A stretch of DNA of 64,000 nt from Terrimonas ferruginea DSM 30193 (GCF_000425585.1 NZ_KE384398.1:152416-216415), one strand, 5' to 3'; shown: positions 34,146-44,773, numbered from the stretch's first letter. Notes: generated by a model from the letters alone, not told the origin. Numbers and translations are program-made.

Positions 34146-34184
34146 AACACACAAATTAGACGGTAAAGTTACGGAAACGCCGGA

Positions 34185-34850
34185 TCAATAACGGCCATAA
34201 CGTCCCTGGAAAAGGGCAACATTCACGCCTGCCCGCACGATCGGCACAATATCAACACGCGGCGCCGCAGAAGGATCATTCGGGTTATACGCAACATTTA
34301 CATACGGCGAGTTACGGTCTTTCAATACATCAAATAAAACGGATATATAGAAGAAAGTATTATTGCCGGGCTCGCGACCGGATGCAAAACCGGCCCCTAC
34401 CAGCAGCGAGTTTGCCTCCGTTTTATATTTATCGGATTGATAAAAACTTCCCGGAGCGGCCGTATATTTCACTGTGCTGAAGTTGTGCTCGAATTGTCCC
34501 TGTACAAACAAAAACTTTATCGGATATACTCTGGCAAATACACCCGGCCCCCAAACTGTCTGACGGATTTTGTCGTCATAGTCCAGGTAATCGCGTGCGC
34601 CTGAAAAAGTATAGTTGAAAGCGATGCCCGCATCAGCCCAGTCCGTCAATGAATACCCGAATACAGGATTCGCACCCAGGATGGTTTGTCCATTGAAGAA
34701 GGAAACGTTCACCGAACCACCGGTAAACAATTTTTCCAGTTTAAATCCTTTGCTCGCTTCTTCGTCATTGCGTTGTGCTTTTGAGCACAACGGAGCAACG
34801 GTAAGGGCAATAGCTGTTGTAACAACGGTCAGTATTTTTGCAATAGACAT
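34185..34850 (-). CDS. Outer-membrane beta-barrel protein
   Basis: A 221-residue exported protein: signal peptide ending at 'APLCSKAQ' (residue ~25), then a Gly/aromatic-rich chain with amphipathic strands ('VSFFNGQTILGANPVFGYSLTD', 'FLFVQGQFEHNF', 'NSLLVGAGFASG') and Arg-Tyr at the end. It resembles small OmpW/OmpA-like barrels without a peptidoglycan-binding domain. A perfect -7 box TAAATTTG is present on the minus strand at 34884-34891. Function unknown. Confidence 0.7.
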   Translation of the reverse strand: MSIAKILTVVTTAIALTVAPLCSKAQRNDEEASKGFKLEKLFTGGSVNVSFFNGQTILGANPVFGYSLTDWADAGIAFNYTFSGARDYLDYDDKIRQTVWGPGVFARVYPIKFLFVQGQFEHNFSTVKYTAAPGSFYQSDKYKTEANSLLVGAGFASGREPGNNTFFYISVLFDVLKDRNSPYVNVAYNPNDPSAAPRVDIVPIVRAGVNVALFQGRYGRY

Positions 34851-34949
34851 AACACTTCTTTTTTGACAACAATTTTATCCCTGCAAATTTAGGAACATAA
34901 CGCTGTGCTGCAATAGATTCGTCTGCCTTCCGCCGATTTAAGCAATATT

Positions 34950-36380
34950 TTAACCTGCCTGTAATCCCGCGTCGAAAATCTTACCGGCATTCAGGATATT
35001 GTTCGGATCAAATACCTTTTTTATCCCACGCATAAGTTCGAGCTGGCCATGACTGAATACTACGTCCATGTACTCTTTCTGGATGAGGCCGATGCCGTGT
35101 TCGCCGCTGATCGTTCCGCCCAGTCCTTTTACGAGTTCAAATAATTCCCGCAGGTGCTGCATCATCACTACATCGCCGTGGCTGTTGGGCGTACCTTCTT
35201 TTTTGATACGGATATGCAGGTTACCGTCGCCGGCATGACCATAACATACCGCATGAAAGTTATTGCGCGCACCGAGTTCCTTTACACCGCGGATCAGGGC
35301 CGGCAAGGCAGCACGCGGCACTACGGTGTCTTCTTCAATGGTATAACCGGCGATCTTCACCGCCTCGGCCGTACGACGGCGCAGTTTCCACAATTCAGCT
35401 TTTTGCTGCGCATCCTCCGCAAAAAATACTTCGCCACCTTCATACTGTTCGGTCAGCGCAGCGATCTGCTCCATATCGCTCATCAGCAACTCCATGTTGT
35501 TGCCATCCACTTCAATGATCAGATGCGCAGCAATATCGTCCGTTACCGGTACCACATAACTGTCTACCATCTGGCTCACAATGCGCAGTGCATCGATCTC
35601 CACCAGTTCCAGCGCGCTGGGTGTAAAACCCGCGCGGAAGATGGCACTTACTGTTTCACTGGCTTTTTCCAGTGAGCGGTAAGGCACCAGCATCAGGAGG
35701 TCAAATTTGGGATAAGGAATCAGCCGGAGTACGATCTTGGTAACGATGCCCAGCGTGCCTTCGCTTCCCACGAAAAGTTGCGTAAGGTTATAACCTGTTG
35801 AGTTTTTCAGTACGTTGGCGCCCGTCCAGATGATCTCACCGTTGGGCAGTACCACCTGCAGGTTCAGCACATAATCTTTTACCACACCATATTTCACTGC
35901 CTTGGGACCGCCGCTGTTTTCGGCGATATTACCTCCGATAAAACAAGATCCGCGGCTGCTGGGATCAGGAGGATAGAAAAGCCCTTTTTCAATAACGGCA
36001 TTCTGTAATACTTCGGTGATCACGCCCGGCTCGGTTGTTACCTGCAGATTGCGTTCGTCAATTTCCAGGATGCTGTTCAGCCGCTCCATGGACAGCAACA
36101 CCCCGCCGAGATGCGGTAATGCGCCACCACTGAGCCCTGTACCGCCGCCGCGCGGCGTAACCGGGATAATATCACGGTTACAGATTTTCATGATCTCCGA
36201 AATTTCTTCCGCGGTACGCGGCTTCACTACCACTTCGGGCAGAAAACTCAGCGTTTCCGTTTCGTCATGCGAATAATGTTGCAACGTATCCGTATCGGCA
36301 AATACATACGCTTCACCAACGATCTTTTTAAATGCTTCCACGTGTTCCGCCGTGAGCGTTGCCTGTGAGGTAACTTCCAT
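34950..36380 (-). CDS. FAD-linked oxidase, glycolate/D-lactate dehydrogenase GlcD type
   Basis: A 476-residue flavoprotein: a PCMH-type FAD-binding domain ('VVVKPRTAEEISEIMKIC', 'TPRGGGTGLSGGALP', 'NIAENSGGPKAVKYG') and a C-terminal FAD-oxidase domain ('YGHAGDGNLHIRI' with the substrate-site His, 'GGTISGEHGIGLIQKEY'). It oxidises a 2-hydroxyacid; GlcD and D-lactate dehydrogenase cannot be told apart here. It is possibly useful for lactate arising from rhamnose, but it is 20 kb away from that cluster. Confidence 0.87.
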   Translation of the reverse strand: MEVTSQATLTAEHVEAFKKIVGEAYVFADTDTLQHYSHDETETLSFLPEVVVKPRTAEEISEIMKICNRDIIPVTPRGGGTGLSGGALPHLGGVLLSMERLNSILEIDERNLQVTTEPGVITEVLQNAVIEKGLFYPPDPSSRGSCFIGGNIAENSGGPKAVKYGVVKDYVLNLQVVLPNGEIIWTGANVLKNSTGYNLTQLFVGSEGTLGIVTKIVLRLIPYPKFDLLMLVPYRSLEKASETVSAIFRAGFTPSALELVEIDALRIVSQMVDSYVVPVTDDIAAHLIIEVDGNNMELLMSDMEQIAALTEQYEGGEVFFAEDAQQKAELWKLRRRTAEAVKIAGYTIEEDTVVPRAALPALIRGVKELGARNNFHAVCYGHAGDGNLHIRIKKEGTPNSHGDVVMMQHLRELFELVKGLGGTISGEHGIGLIQKEYMDVVFSHGQLELMRGIKKVFDPNNILNAGKIFDAGLQAG

Positions 36381-36558
36381 GTATTACAGTATAAAAACTT
36401 AGGGTGTAAAAGTCGGAATAAATCGGCAATAAAACGCAGTGTTTTACCTTGTTTGAGAAGGGAAAATCACGGCCGGATGCAGGGTTATCCTGCCATCCCC
36501 GGATGGAAGTATCTCTTTTTAATTTGACCTTGCAGATATACGCATTTGCGTACGATCA

Positions 36559-37617
36559 CTAGTTCTTAAATGTAGGACACATCGATTGACGGCGATTGCC
36601 GTTATAGCGGTCTACCACGCCTTGTTTGATCAGGGAAAATTCAAAAGCGCCTCGCGTATTGTTGTAGTTGCGCAGGGTGGAGATCGTAGCGTCGTAAGTG
36701 AAGTTGAACACAAAGTCTTTCAGCCCAAAACCGATCATCGGGATTACCGCATCCTGGTGACGATAGTACAATCCGCCGATCAGGATTTTTTCTCCGTCGC
36801 CGGATAGATTATAGTGTGCATTCAGGCCTACTACCACTTCATACGATTTGGTCTGAAGCGAGAAGTAAGCATTCGGGTTAATGATCCACTGGTCGCTGGT
36901 TTTAAAACTGCCGTTGATAAAAGCCGTATGCCGCATGGGTATCCTGTCGTCCACACCACTCTCGCCGGTGAAAAAAGTTTCGCGCGGACGGTTGATGTGA
37001 TGCGTGGAGAACCCGACGTTCAGGTAAGTATTCTCATTGGGAAAATAAGCATAGTTCATGCCCGCCTGGATGTCTACATAACTCAGGTTATTGGTAGTGA
37101 GTACCGCGCTGGTGGGAATATTGGCGTCGAAAAATTTGCCATCGAATTGATCGGGGAATTTGAGATTGGTGGCATTGATTTGTTTGTTGGCCCATCCTAC
37201 ATTGAATCCTGCACTGAGCAGGCTGCTGAGGCTAAGCGACTGGTGGTAGGCTACCGAACCATAAATACGGGTGGTAGTCAGGTTGCCGCTGCCCGCTACA
37301 TCGCGCAGGATCAATCCGCCCACACCCAGCCATCCGTCGTTATCGCGGTTTTGCAATACCTGTGCATCGCCGAACAGACTCATGGTTTTGTAAGGCACCG
37401 ACATGACGGAAGACCATTGATCGCGGTAGTTGACACCGATACGGTAATCCGCATCGGGCATAAAACCGGTATTGGCAGGATTGGTGAGCAAAGGAGAATT
37501 CATGAATTGGGAATAGTGCAGATCCTGGGCGCGGCTTGTCAGTGCGCCGCACAGCAGAACAAACAGTCCGATGGCGCGGCAGGCATTATTTCTTATGGCA
37601 GTACTTTTCCGGTTCAT
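36559..37617 (-). CDS. PorP/SprF-family T9SS membrane protein
   Basis: A 352-residue protein with a signal peptide ('FVLLCGALTSRAQ') and the PorP/SprF opening 'DLHYSQFMNSPLLTNPANTGF'. Further signatures are 'YRDQWSS', 'VGGLILRDVAGSG' and 'GLKDFVFNFTYDATIS'. These outer-membrane barrels work with a specific type B T9SS substrate, such as SprB with SprF. The gene lies 27 nt behind the 1233-residue type B protein, which is therefore the likely partner. Confidence 0.88.
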   Translation of the reverse strand: MNRKSTAIRNNACRAIGLFVLLCGALTSRAQDLHYSQFMNSPLLTNPANTGFMPDADYRIGVNYRDQWSSVMSVPYKTMSLFGDAQVLQNRDNDGWLGVGGLILRDVAGSGNLTTTRIYGSVAYHQSLSLSSLLSAGFNVGWANKQINATNLKFPDQFDGKFFDANIPTSAVLTTNNLSYVDIQAGMNYAYFPNENTYLNVGFSTHHINRPRETFFTGESGVDDRIPMRHTAFINGSFKTSDQWIINPNAYFSLQTKSYEVVVGLNAHYNLSGDGEKILIGGLYYRHQDAVIPMIGFGLKDFVFNFTYDATISTLRNYNNTRGAFEFSLIKQGVVDRYNGNRRQSMCPTFKN

Positions 37618-37644
37618 TGTTTCACTTTTTACACTACAAACTCC

Positions 37645-40600
37645 CTACCGTATTAACGTTATATCACCCTTTTTGGTTGCTTTTGTGCCATCGAAAAATT
37701 CTACGTCGAGCGTATAGGCATACACATCCATCGGTTGAAGAGTTCCTTTCACACGGCCATCCCATCCATGATTACGGGAATTGGTTTCAAAAACTTTTTG
37801 ACCCCAGCGGTTCCAGATAATGAAACGCAGTTTGGCAATGCCGAATCCCCGTGGCATTACGACACTGTTTACATCGCGGCTATTGGGCGTGAAGGCATTA
37901 GGCACATCCAATGCGGGTATCACGGTCGCACTCACGGGCTGGCAGATCGTATCGGTACATCCTGCCGGCGTATAGGCAATCAGGCATGCCGTGAATGTGC
38001 CGGTTGAATTATATTGGTGTTGCACTTCTGCTCTCGAGGTGGTTACCAGCGAATCTCCGTCACCAAACAGCCATTTGAAGTTGGTGGCAGACACAGAAGA
38101 TTGGTTGGTAAATCTTACCGGCGTATTCACTTCAGGCGTTGCCGGAGCAAACGTGAAAAGCGCCTGTGGTTTTTCATTCACAGTTATGGTAAATGTCGCC
38201 ACGTCGGTGACGTTACAGGTATTGGGATCGGTAGCGGTCATCGTTACCTGGTAGGTACCCGGAAGATTATAGACGTGCGTGGGGTTGATATCCGTGGAGG
38301 TATTGTCCGCTCCCGATGCGGGATCACCAAAATCCCATTGGAAGGTGGCACCACCAACCGATGTGTTATTAAACTCAGCCGTATAAGGTGCGCAGCCTGT
38401 AGGCGGCGTATCAAATGCTGCTACTACATTCGCTGCCACGCGTACCTGCAGGGTGATCGAGTCGGGGTTGTTACAATAGGCCGTATCTTTTAGTACAAGC
38501 CGAACGTTGTAAGTGCCCGGCGCGGCATAGGCGTGGTTCACACTGTTAAGACCCGCTACCACCCGCGGTGAGCCATCACCAAAATCCCATACAAATGATG
38601 TATCCGTAAACGGACGGCTCGGAAGCGTCGTAGAGTTGTTGTTGAATTGATAACTGAACGCCTGGCAGGGAGGTAGCTTCACCACCGTGGCCGCCAGGTC
38701 GGCACGCAAGTCGCCTACTTTAATAGTAATGTAAGCCGTATCACGTATGTTACAGCTATTGGGATCGATGGCGATCATCATCACCCGATAAGTACCAACC
38801 GTATTGAAAGTATGTGAACGTGTATAACCATCCGGCAGCCGCGGGAAAGGACCTTCATTGAAGGAAGAATAAGTCGGATCGCTCTGATCGATGGGACCAC
38901 TTCCGTTATCGCCAAAATTCCAGATGTATTCCGTTGCATTCAATACCTGATCGGTAAATTGTACGGTCAGCGGGAAACATCCTGCGGTATCATTCGGCAC
39001 GCCGCCGATCGAAGCGCCCACACTACCACCCACACCCGCCAGATCAAAGTTGATCTTCAGCATGCCGAGGTTACAATAGTCGCCGCCTTTATTAGTAGAC
39101 CAGGCTCCTGCTGTGACCGGAAGACCACCGGGTGTACCACAGGCCGCGCAAATGGATTGATAGATCACGCCGTTTCTGTCGAAGCGGCTGGTACCTCCAT
39201 CCACGTGATCGCTGAACTGACCATTGAGCTGTCCGAAGAACCCGCCGTAAAGAAAGTCTGTTGCATTGCGTTGCAATACGAAGAAATAGAAATCCTGTCC
39301 GTCGGTGGTAGATCCTGAGCGGCCGGGTGGATTGATCGCATTTTTCACCGGCATGTTGTTCGCTGTGCCCGCAAGAAAAGGGAATGCCGTTGCGCTGATA
39401 TTTCCACCCCACCCGGACACATATACGTTCTGACACCTGTCTACCAGGAAGGCTGTCGGAGAGATATTCGGACGGTCAACCACATTGCCAAAGCAAGTGG
39501 AATAAACGTAGGCCGAAAGGTCGGGTTGTAGTTTTCCAATGAATTGTTTTGATCCGGGATTCGAATAGGCGGCATTGATCACATTCCATGTGCCGGTCGT
39601 TGTTCCCATCACATAAGGAAATCCGTCCTGATCGAATTGTATACCGTATACCTGGTCCACACCGCTTGTGCCGATATAGGTAGCGCGCAACAACGATGAA
39701 CCGTCATTGCTTACCACCGCCACATAACCATCAATGGTACCAGATAGAGCGGTGCCGATCGTACCAGGTGTAATGCCGGTAAAGTCGCCACTCTCGGTGC
39801 CTCCTGCTACAAATATTTCACCACTTGGTGCCAGTGACAAAACATATGCGGCATCATTTTGTGAACCTCCTAAAAATCCGGCAAACGTCATGTTCAGATT
39901 CGGATCAAATTTCATGAGCACGGCATCCTGAAATCCTCCGCGCGGAGCAGGGCCGAAGCCGGCTGTTGCCGGAAAACGGTCAGCGGGATTTGCGGATAAA
40001 GATTGTGTAGAGGAAGCCACGTACACATTACCGGCCGCATCCAGAATTACTTCACTGCGGCCATCATCACCATAGTTACGCAACAGTGATTGAGCTCCGG
40101 AGCGGTTGGGGCGGATATTCACGCCATCATCGCCGGTGCCACCAATGCGTTTTGACGCAACAAGTGATCCACCATCAGGGCTCAGTTTTGTTACTACAAT
40201 ATCATAACCGCCACCACGGCCGATGACACTGGTCGCATCATTAGGCATCAGCGGATAGTCGGTAGAATGCGTACGTCCTGCCAGCACCAAATTACCTTGT
40301 CCGTCAACGATCAGGCTATGCGGTTGTTCGTTGTGCGAACGTCCGCCGATATAAGTTGCATACACCCTGTTGGAGCCGTTAGGTGTAAGTTTGATAATGC
40401 CCATATCGAAACCGGCCGTGCCGTCTGCTGCTGTACCCCCGGCAAAGATTTGCTGAAAGGCACCTGCGGAAGTAGGAAAGCCCGAACCGAATACGATGCC
40501 GCCACCAAAGAAAGCTCCGTCAGGACCGTAGGTCGCCGTAAAACCCCAGTTATCTACGCGGCTGCCGCTATAAGAACAGAACACCAGGCTCGGATCGATC

Positions 40601-41346
40601 ACCAGCGGTGATTTCGGGTCATAGCCTTTGATATTAAACCGTACGGTATTGCCTTTTACTTCGTAACGCGTGCTTACTTCCTTCTTCACCCCATTCACGA
40701 TCTGGTAGCTGTAAGGCGCAGATTCTTTCATATCGCCGATGGAAGTACGAACGATGAGTTCTTTATTTTTCACTTCCAGTCCGTCAACGCCATCATATTT
40801 CAATACAATCTGATTGAGATCCGCACCGGCGGCAGCAATGATGTCATATTTCAGTACACCATTTTCGGTGTAATAGCGAACATCGATGCCGGGATAAATA
40901 TTCTGGTATTGAATGGCCTGGTAAACTTTACAATCCGAGGCCCAGTTGGCGGGATCATTACCGATAAAATAGTTGTTGTAAGTAGGAAGCGCTTTATCCG
41001 GTTGTGTTTGTGCGGCAGTATTTGCTCCTACAAAGTCCACATGGTAAGCATGGCCGCGCAGGGTAACCTTGTCGCTGAGCACCGATTTTCCGTCGTGCGG
41101 CACTCCGTGCATACTTTCCTGCAACTTGTCGTAATCGGCCTGATTGTACTGGCTTACGGTAAACCCGGTGCGGCGCAGAAAAAAAGCACCATTGCTGACC
41201 TGGCCCATGTACAATACACGCTTGTCCCATTGACCTTTGTTCTGTACAAATTCAATATTGCCATATTCCTGAGAAAAGCAGGCGGTGGCAACCAGGATGG
41301 ACGCAAGGAATAGACTGAGCTGTTTCAGGGTAAAAGTTTGTATCAT
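37645..41346 (-). CDS. SprB-like cell-surface protein with PKD domains and T9SS type B tail
   Basis: A 1233-residue exported protein. After the signal peptide (to 'ATACFSQ') comes a domain with 'FVQNKGQWDKRVLY' and beta-propeller-like SBBP repeats (about 260-770: 'YATYIGGRSHNEQPHSL', 'FAGFLGGSQNDAAYVL', 'LRATYIGTSGVDQVYGI'). Four PKD-type domains follow, each with a 'W.FGD' core. It ends in the gliding-motility-type C-terminal domain ('VPNAFTPNSRDVN', 'IWNRWGQKVFET', 'MDVYAYTLDVEF'). Such proteins are secreted by T9SS and stay at the surface as adhesins or gliding tracks. Confidence 0.88.
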   Translation of the reverse strand: MIQTFTLKQLSLFLASILVATACFSQEYGNIEFVQNKGQWDKRVLYMGQVSNGAFFLRRTGFTVSQYNQADYDKLQESMHGVPHDGKSVLSDKVTLRGHAYHVDFVGANTAAQTQPDKALPTYNNYFIGNDPANWASDCKVYQAIQYQNIYPGIDVRYYTENGVLKYDIIAAAGADLNQIVLKYDGVDGLEVKNKELIVRTSIGDMKESAPYSYQIVNGVKKEVSTRYEVKGNTVRFNIKGYDPKSPLVIDPSLVFCSYSGSRVDNWGFTATYGPDGAFFGGGIVFGSGFPTSAGAFQQIFAGGTAADGTAGFDMGIIKLTPNGSNRVYATYIGGRSHNEQPHSLIVDGQGNLVLAGRTHSTDYPLMPNDATSVIGRGGGYDIVVTKLSPDGGSLVASKRIGGTGDDGVNIRPNRSGAQSLLRNYGDDGRSEVILDAAGNVYVASSTQSLSANPADRFPATAGFGPAPRGGFQDAVLMKFDPNLNMTFAGFLGGSQNDAAYVLSLAPSGEIFVAGGTESGDFTGITPGTIGTALSGTIDGYVAVVSNDGSSLLRATYIGTSGVDQVYGIQFDQDGFPYVMGTTTGTWNVINAAYSNPGSKQFIGKLQPDLSAYVYSTCFGNVVDRPNISPTAFLVDRCQNVYVSGWGGNISATAFPFLAGTANNMPVKNAINPPGRSGSTTDGQDFYFFVLQRNATDFLYGGFFGQLNGQFSDHVDGGTSRFDRNGVIYQSICAACGTPGGLPVTAGAWSTNKGGDYCNLGMLKINFDLAGVGGSVGASIGGVPNDTAGCFPLTVQFTDQVLNATEYIWNFGDNGSGPIDQSDPTYSSFNEGPFPRLPDGYTRSHTFNTVGTYRVMMIAIDPNSCNIRDTAYITIKVGDLRADLAATVVKLPPCQAFSYQFNNNSTTLPSRPFTDTSFVWDFGDGSPRVVAGLNSVNHAYAAPGTYNVRLVLKDTAYCNNPDSITLQVRVAANVVAAFDTPPTGCAPYTAEFNNTSVGGATFQWDFGDPASGADNTSTDINPTHVYNLPGTYQVTMTATDPNTCNVTDVATFTITVNEKPQALFTFAPATPEVNTPVRFTNQSSVSATNFKWLFGDGDSLVTTSRAEVQHQYNSTGTFTACLIAYTPAGCTDTICQPVSATVIPALDVPNAFTPNSRDVNSVVMPRGFGIAKLRFIIWNRWGQKVFETNSRNHGWDGRVKGTLQPMDVYAYTLDVEFFDGTKATKKGDITLIR

Positions 41347-41389
41347 TAAATTAACGAAAATATTCGAGTTCGGGCTTCCAAATCTTATG

Positions 41390-43504
41390 TTAAGATATCC
41401 TGCTCCACGGCGTCTTACCCTTCTGTGCTGTCAGGAATTCTTTCAGCCGCAAATTTTCTGCCGAAACAAGTTCGGGGTCTTCTTCCACGATGGCGATGGC
41501 CATTGCTCTGGCGGCTTCCAGTATCGGCCGGTCCTGTACAATGTCGGCAAGCCTGAACGGCAGCATGCCGCTTTGTCTTGTGCCTTCTATATCGCCGGGG
41601 CCGCGCAATTCCAGGTCTTTTTCTGCAATCTCAAATCCGTTGCTGGTGCTCACCATGATCTTGATGCGCTCGCGTGCATCTTTTCCCAATTTTTGTCCGG
41701 TTAAAAGGATGCAATAGCTTTTTTCCGCTCCGCGTCCTACCCTTCCGCGTAACTGGTGCAATTGGGAAAGACCAAATTTTTCGGTGCTTTCAATCACCAT
41801 CACCGAAGCATTCGGCACATTCACGCCTACTTCGATCACCGTGGTCGATACCATGATCTGAGTATCATTGGAAACAAAACGTTGCATGTTCCATTCTTTC
41901 TGATCGGCGGGCTGACGGCCATGCACCATGCTGATCCAGAATTTCGGCTCGGGGAAATAAGATTTTACCGTCTCATATCCGCGCATGAGGTTTTCGTAGT
42001 CAAGTTTCTCGCTTTCTTCGATCAGCGGGAAAATAATGTATGCCTGTCGCCCCAATTCTAATTCGGCTCTAATAAAGTCCATCACGCGGCCGCGATCATG
42101 TTCATAACGATGAACCGTGGTAATTGGTTGCCTCCCGGGCGGTAATTCGTCAATTATACTGTAATCGAGGTCGCCGTAGGCTGTCATGGCCAGCGTCCGG
42201 GGAATCGGTGTGGCAGTCATCACCAGCACGTGCGGGGGCAAAACCGCCTTTTTCCACATACGTGCCCGTTGCTCAACCCCAAATCTGTGCTGTTCGTCTA
42301 TAATAACGAGACCAAGGCGATGAAATTGCACTTTGTCTTCGATAACTGCGTGCGTGCCGATCAGTAAAGCTATTTCTCCCGATGCAAGACCTGCCAGTAT
42401 TTCTTTCCGTTCTTTGCCTTTTACCGAACCCGTCAGCAGCCGGACGGGAATATCCATTCCTTCCAATTGTTTGCTGATGGTCTCGTAATGTTGTCTGGAC
42501 AGGATTTCGGTCGGCGCCATCAGCACAGCCTGGTAGCCGTTGTCGAGGGCCAGTAACATGGTCAGCAATGCCACGATCGTTTTACCACTGCCCACATCTC
42601 CCTGTAACAACCGGTTCATCTGCCTGCCACGCGCGGTATCCTGCCGGATCTCTTTCAATACTCTTTTTTGTGCACCGGTTAATGCGAAGGGCAGAAACTC
42701 GTGGTAATATCTGTTGAAATGTTCGCCTACCTGGTCAAACACCACTCCTTTCGAATAGCGGTGCCGTTCGGAACGAAGCAGGTTCATCCGCAGTTGCGCC
42801 AGGAACAATTCTTCAAATTTCAACCGGCGTAATGCATCGGCATAGGCCTTCGGCGATGTAGGGAAATGGATGTCCTGATAGGCGCGGAACCTGGATGGCA
42901 ACCGCAGTTTGCTGAGCATGGAGGCCGGCAGGTTTTCGGGAATATCCCGCTCCCGCAATTGTGCCAGCAAAACCTGGGTAATCTTGCCGAGTTGCCGTCC
43001 GCCCAGACTGCGGGCTTTTAATTTTTCAGTGGTGGGATAAACGGGTTCGAGCCAGGCCTGCCCTTCTTTTTTTTGCGGCGTCCATTTTTCGGTTTCGGGA
43101 TGCACGATCTGCGGGCGGCCAAGGAAAAATCCCACTTTTCCATAAACGAGATAAGACTGCCCGGGCTCCAGCATCTTCTGCACCCACGTGACGCCCTGGA
43201 ACCAGGTGAGTTCGAGGCTCCCGGTTTTGTCGCGCAGTTCGGCTACCAGCCGCCTGTTTCGCTTTTCCCCGATCACTTCGCTGCGCACGAGCACGCCTGC
43301 CACCTGGATATAGTCGGTGTCGGGACTGATATCAGCAATGGCAGATACCTTGGTGCGGTCAATATGCCTGTTGGGGAAATGGTGTAGCAAATCGCCGAAC
43401 GTGAAAATGTTCAGTTCTTTCTTCAGCATCTCACCCCGCTGAGGCCCAACGCCTTTGAGGTAATCCACCGGACTGGCAAGTATGTGCTGCTCGGATGAAA
43501 TCAT
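41390..43504 (-). CDS. recG: ATP-dependent DNA helicase RecG
   Basis: A 704-residue SF2 helicase: OB-fold wedge domain with 'YLKGVGPQRGEMLKKEL' at the start, Walker A 'LLQGDVGSGKTIVALL', DEAH-type 'VIIDEQHRFG', motif III 'VMTATPIPRTLAMT' and the C-terminal TRG-containing region 'ATRGRVGRG'-like ('HQLRGRVGRG'). It remodels stalled replication forks and Holliday junctions. The start at 43504 (MISSEQHILASPVDY) fits other RecG proteins; the 15-residue extension to 43549 is unlikely. Confidence 0.95.
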   Translation of the reverse strand: MISSEQHILASPVDYLKGVGPQRGEMLKKELNIFTFGDLLHHFPNRHIDRTKVSAIADISPDTDYIQVAGVLVRSEVIGEKRNRRLVAELRDKTGSLELTWFQGVTWVQKMLEPGQSYLVYGKVGFFLGRPQIVHPETEKWTPQKKEGQAWLEPVYPTTEKLKARSLGGRQLGKITQVLLAQLRERDIPENLPASMLSKLRLPSRFRAYQDIHFPTSPKAYADALRRLKFEELFLAQLRMNLLRSERHRYSKGVVFDQVGEHFNRYYHEFLPFALTGAQKRVLKEIRQDTARGRQMNRLLQGDVGSGKTIVALLTMLLALDNGYQAVLMAPTEILSRQHYETISKQLEGMDIPVRLLTGSVKGKERKEILAGLASGEIALLIGTHAVIEDKVQFHRLGLVIIDEQHRFGVEQRARMWKKAVLPPHVLVMTATPIPRTLAMTAYGDLDYSIIDELPPGRQPITTVHRYEHDRGRVMDFIRAELELGRQAYIIFPLIEESEKLDYENLMRGYETVKSYFPEPKFWISMVHGRQPADQKEWNMQRFVSNDTQIMVSTTVIEVGVNVPNASVMVIESTEKFGLSQLHQLRGRVGRGAEKSYCILLTGQKLGKDARERIKIMVSTSNGFEIAEKDLELRGPGDIEGTRQSGMLPFRLADIVQDRPILEAARAMAIAIVEEDPELVSAENLRLKEFLTAQKGKTPWSRIS

Positions 43505-43660
43505 GGACAGTAATAATCCCAAAAATACGCCGTGCAGATGGAATGACATGAATACCGCAGCTTTATGGCGGTAAATTTTGACCGGATCAGGGTATTGCAG
43601 TTCCAGAATTTTGTCTCTATTTTACGCTCAAGAACCAACGGATCGTTTGAAAAACCATTT

Positions 43661-44773
43661 ATGAATACCAGTTACTACCTGCTTCAGGCCGGGGATTTAT
43701 TCCCTGCTCCCACTGACCGGCTCCTGCTCAGTTTTCTAACGGCATTTGTCCTGTCCTTACTTTTTATTCCAGTGGTCATTTACCTGGTGCGGCGTTATCG
43801 TTTGTACGATATGCCTGACGCGCGCAAATTGCATGCAGCACCGATTCCGACAATGGGCGGGCTGGCCATAGTAGCTGCATTCATTCCTGCCTTGTTGCTC
43901 TGGGGTACCACGCCTGACAGCATCACCGCATCCGTTTTTCTTTTGACCGTTGTATTACTGACAGCCTTGGGCATTGCCGATGATCAGCGCGATCTTTCTG
44001 CCAGATACAAACTAATGGTGCAGACAGGCATTGCCGCCATGATTGCAGTGGCAGGTTTTCGTATCCGGACATTAGGTGCATGGTTCGATGATGGCGAACT
44101 GCCGTTGATGGTTCAATATGTACTTACGATCTTTTTCATAACAGGCATTACCAATGCATTCAACCTGATCGATGGCATTGATGGACTGGCAGGAGGCATT
44201 GCCTTCATGAGTTTATCGATATTGTCGTTGTTCCTTTTCCGTGCACAGGATTATGCAGGAGCCTGTGCCGCGATGGCATTGGCTGGTGGTGTACTCGGTT
44301 TTCTTTATTTCAACCTGAATCCTGCACGCATATTCATGGGAGATACGGGTTCTCTGGTGATCGGATTCGTGATTGCAGTATTGGGAATACGACTTACCAA
44401 TGTTGTGCCTGCACACAGTAATCTGTTGCCGCAACCATTGACATTGATGACGGGCCTGGTATTGTTGCCGGCTGTTGATATGGTACGTGTATGCTCATTG
44501 CGTATGCTGAAAGGCAGACCGCCTTTCTCTGCTGACCGCACCCATTTGCATCACCTGCTTACAGATCAGGGTATCAGTCATGCCAATGCAACGCGTTTAC
44601 TTTGTGTCATTCACGGATTGTTTTTATTGCAGGCCTATTGGCTGCAAACATGGTCCGTATTCATAGCGATTCCTGTACAAATTACTTCGGCAATATTGAT
44701 CATGATCATGGCAAAACATCTGCCGGCCATGTTGCGGCGGCAGGGATGGCGTTACCTCACAGAACAGGATTAA
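43661..44773 (+). CDS. MraY/WecA-family glycosyl-1-phosphate transferase
   Basis: A 370-residue inner-membrane enzyme with about ten helices and the family motifs 'DARKLHAAPIPTMGG', 'ADDQRD', 'NAFNLIDGIDGLAGG' and 'NPARIFMGDTGS', plus the His-rich 'DRTHLHHLL' loop of the WecA branch. It moves a sugar-1-phosphate from a UDP-sugar to undecaprenyl phosphate and so starts an O-antigen or exopolysaccharide. No other polysaccharide genes are in the window. The ATG at 43661 is chosen over 43565. Confidence 0.88.
   Translation: MNTSYYLLQAGDLFPAPTDRLLLSFLTAFVLSLLFIPVVIYLVRRYRLYDMPDARKLHAAPIPTMGGLAIVAAFIPALLLWGTTPDSITASVFLLTVVLLTALGIADDQRDLSARYKLMVQTGIAAMIAVAGFRIRTLGAWFDDGELPLMVQYVLTIFFITGITNAFNLIDGIDGLAGGIAFMSLSILSLFLFRAQDYAGACAAMALAGGVLGFLYFNLNPARIFMGDTGSLVIGFVIAVLGIRLTNVVPAHSNLLPQPLTLMTGLVLLPAVDMVRVCSLRMLKGRPPFSADRTHLHHLLTDQGISHANATRLLCVIHGLFLLQAYWLQTWSVFIAIPVQITSAILIMIMAKHLPAMLRRQGWRYLTEQD

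Noticed and set aside
33997-34191. Plus-strand ORF of 64 codons after lpxB
   Set aside because: It overlaps the better-supported 53-codon minus-strand membrane gene and has no membrane or domain logic of its own.
36539-36552. Hairpin TACGCA-TT-TGCGTA as terminator of the PorP gene
   Set aside because: A 2-nt loop is too small to form the full stem and no U run follows on the minus strand.
36814-37656. Plus-strand ORF of 280 codons
   Set aside because: Antisense to the PorP/SprF gene and running into its start region; no recognisable motif.
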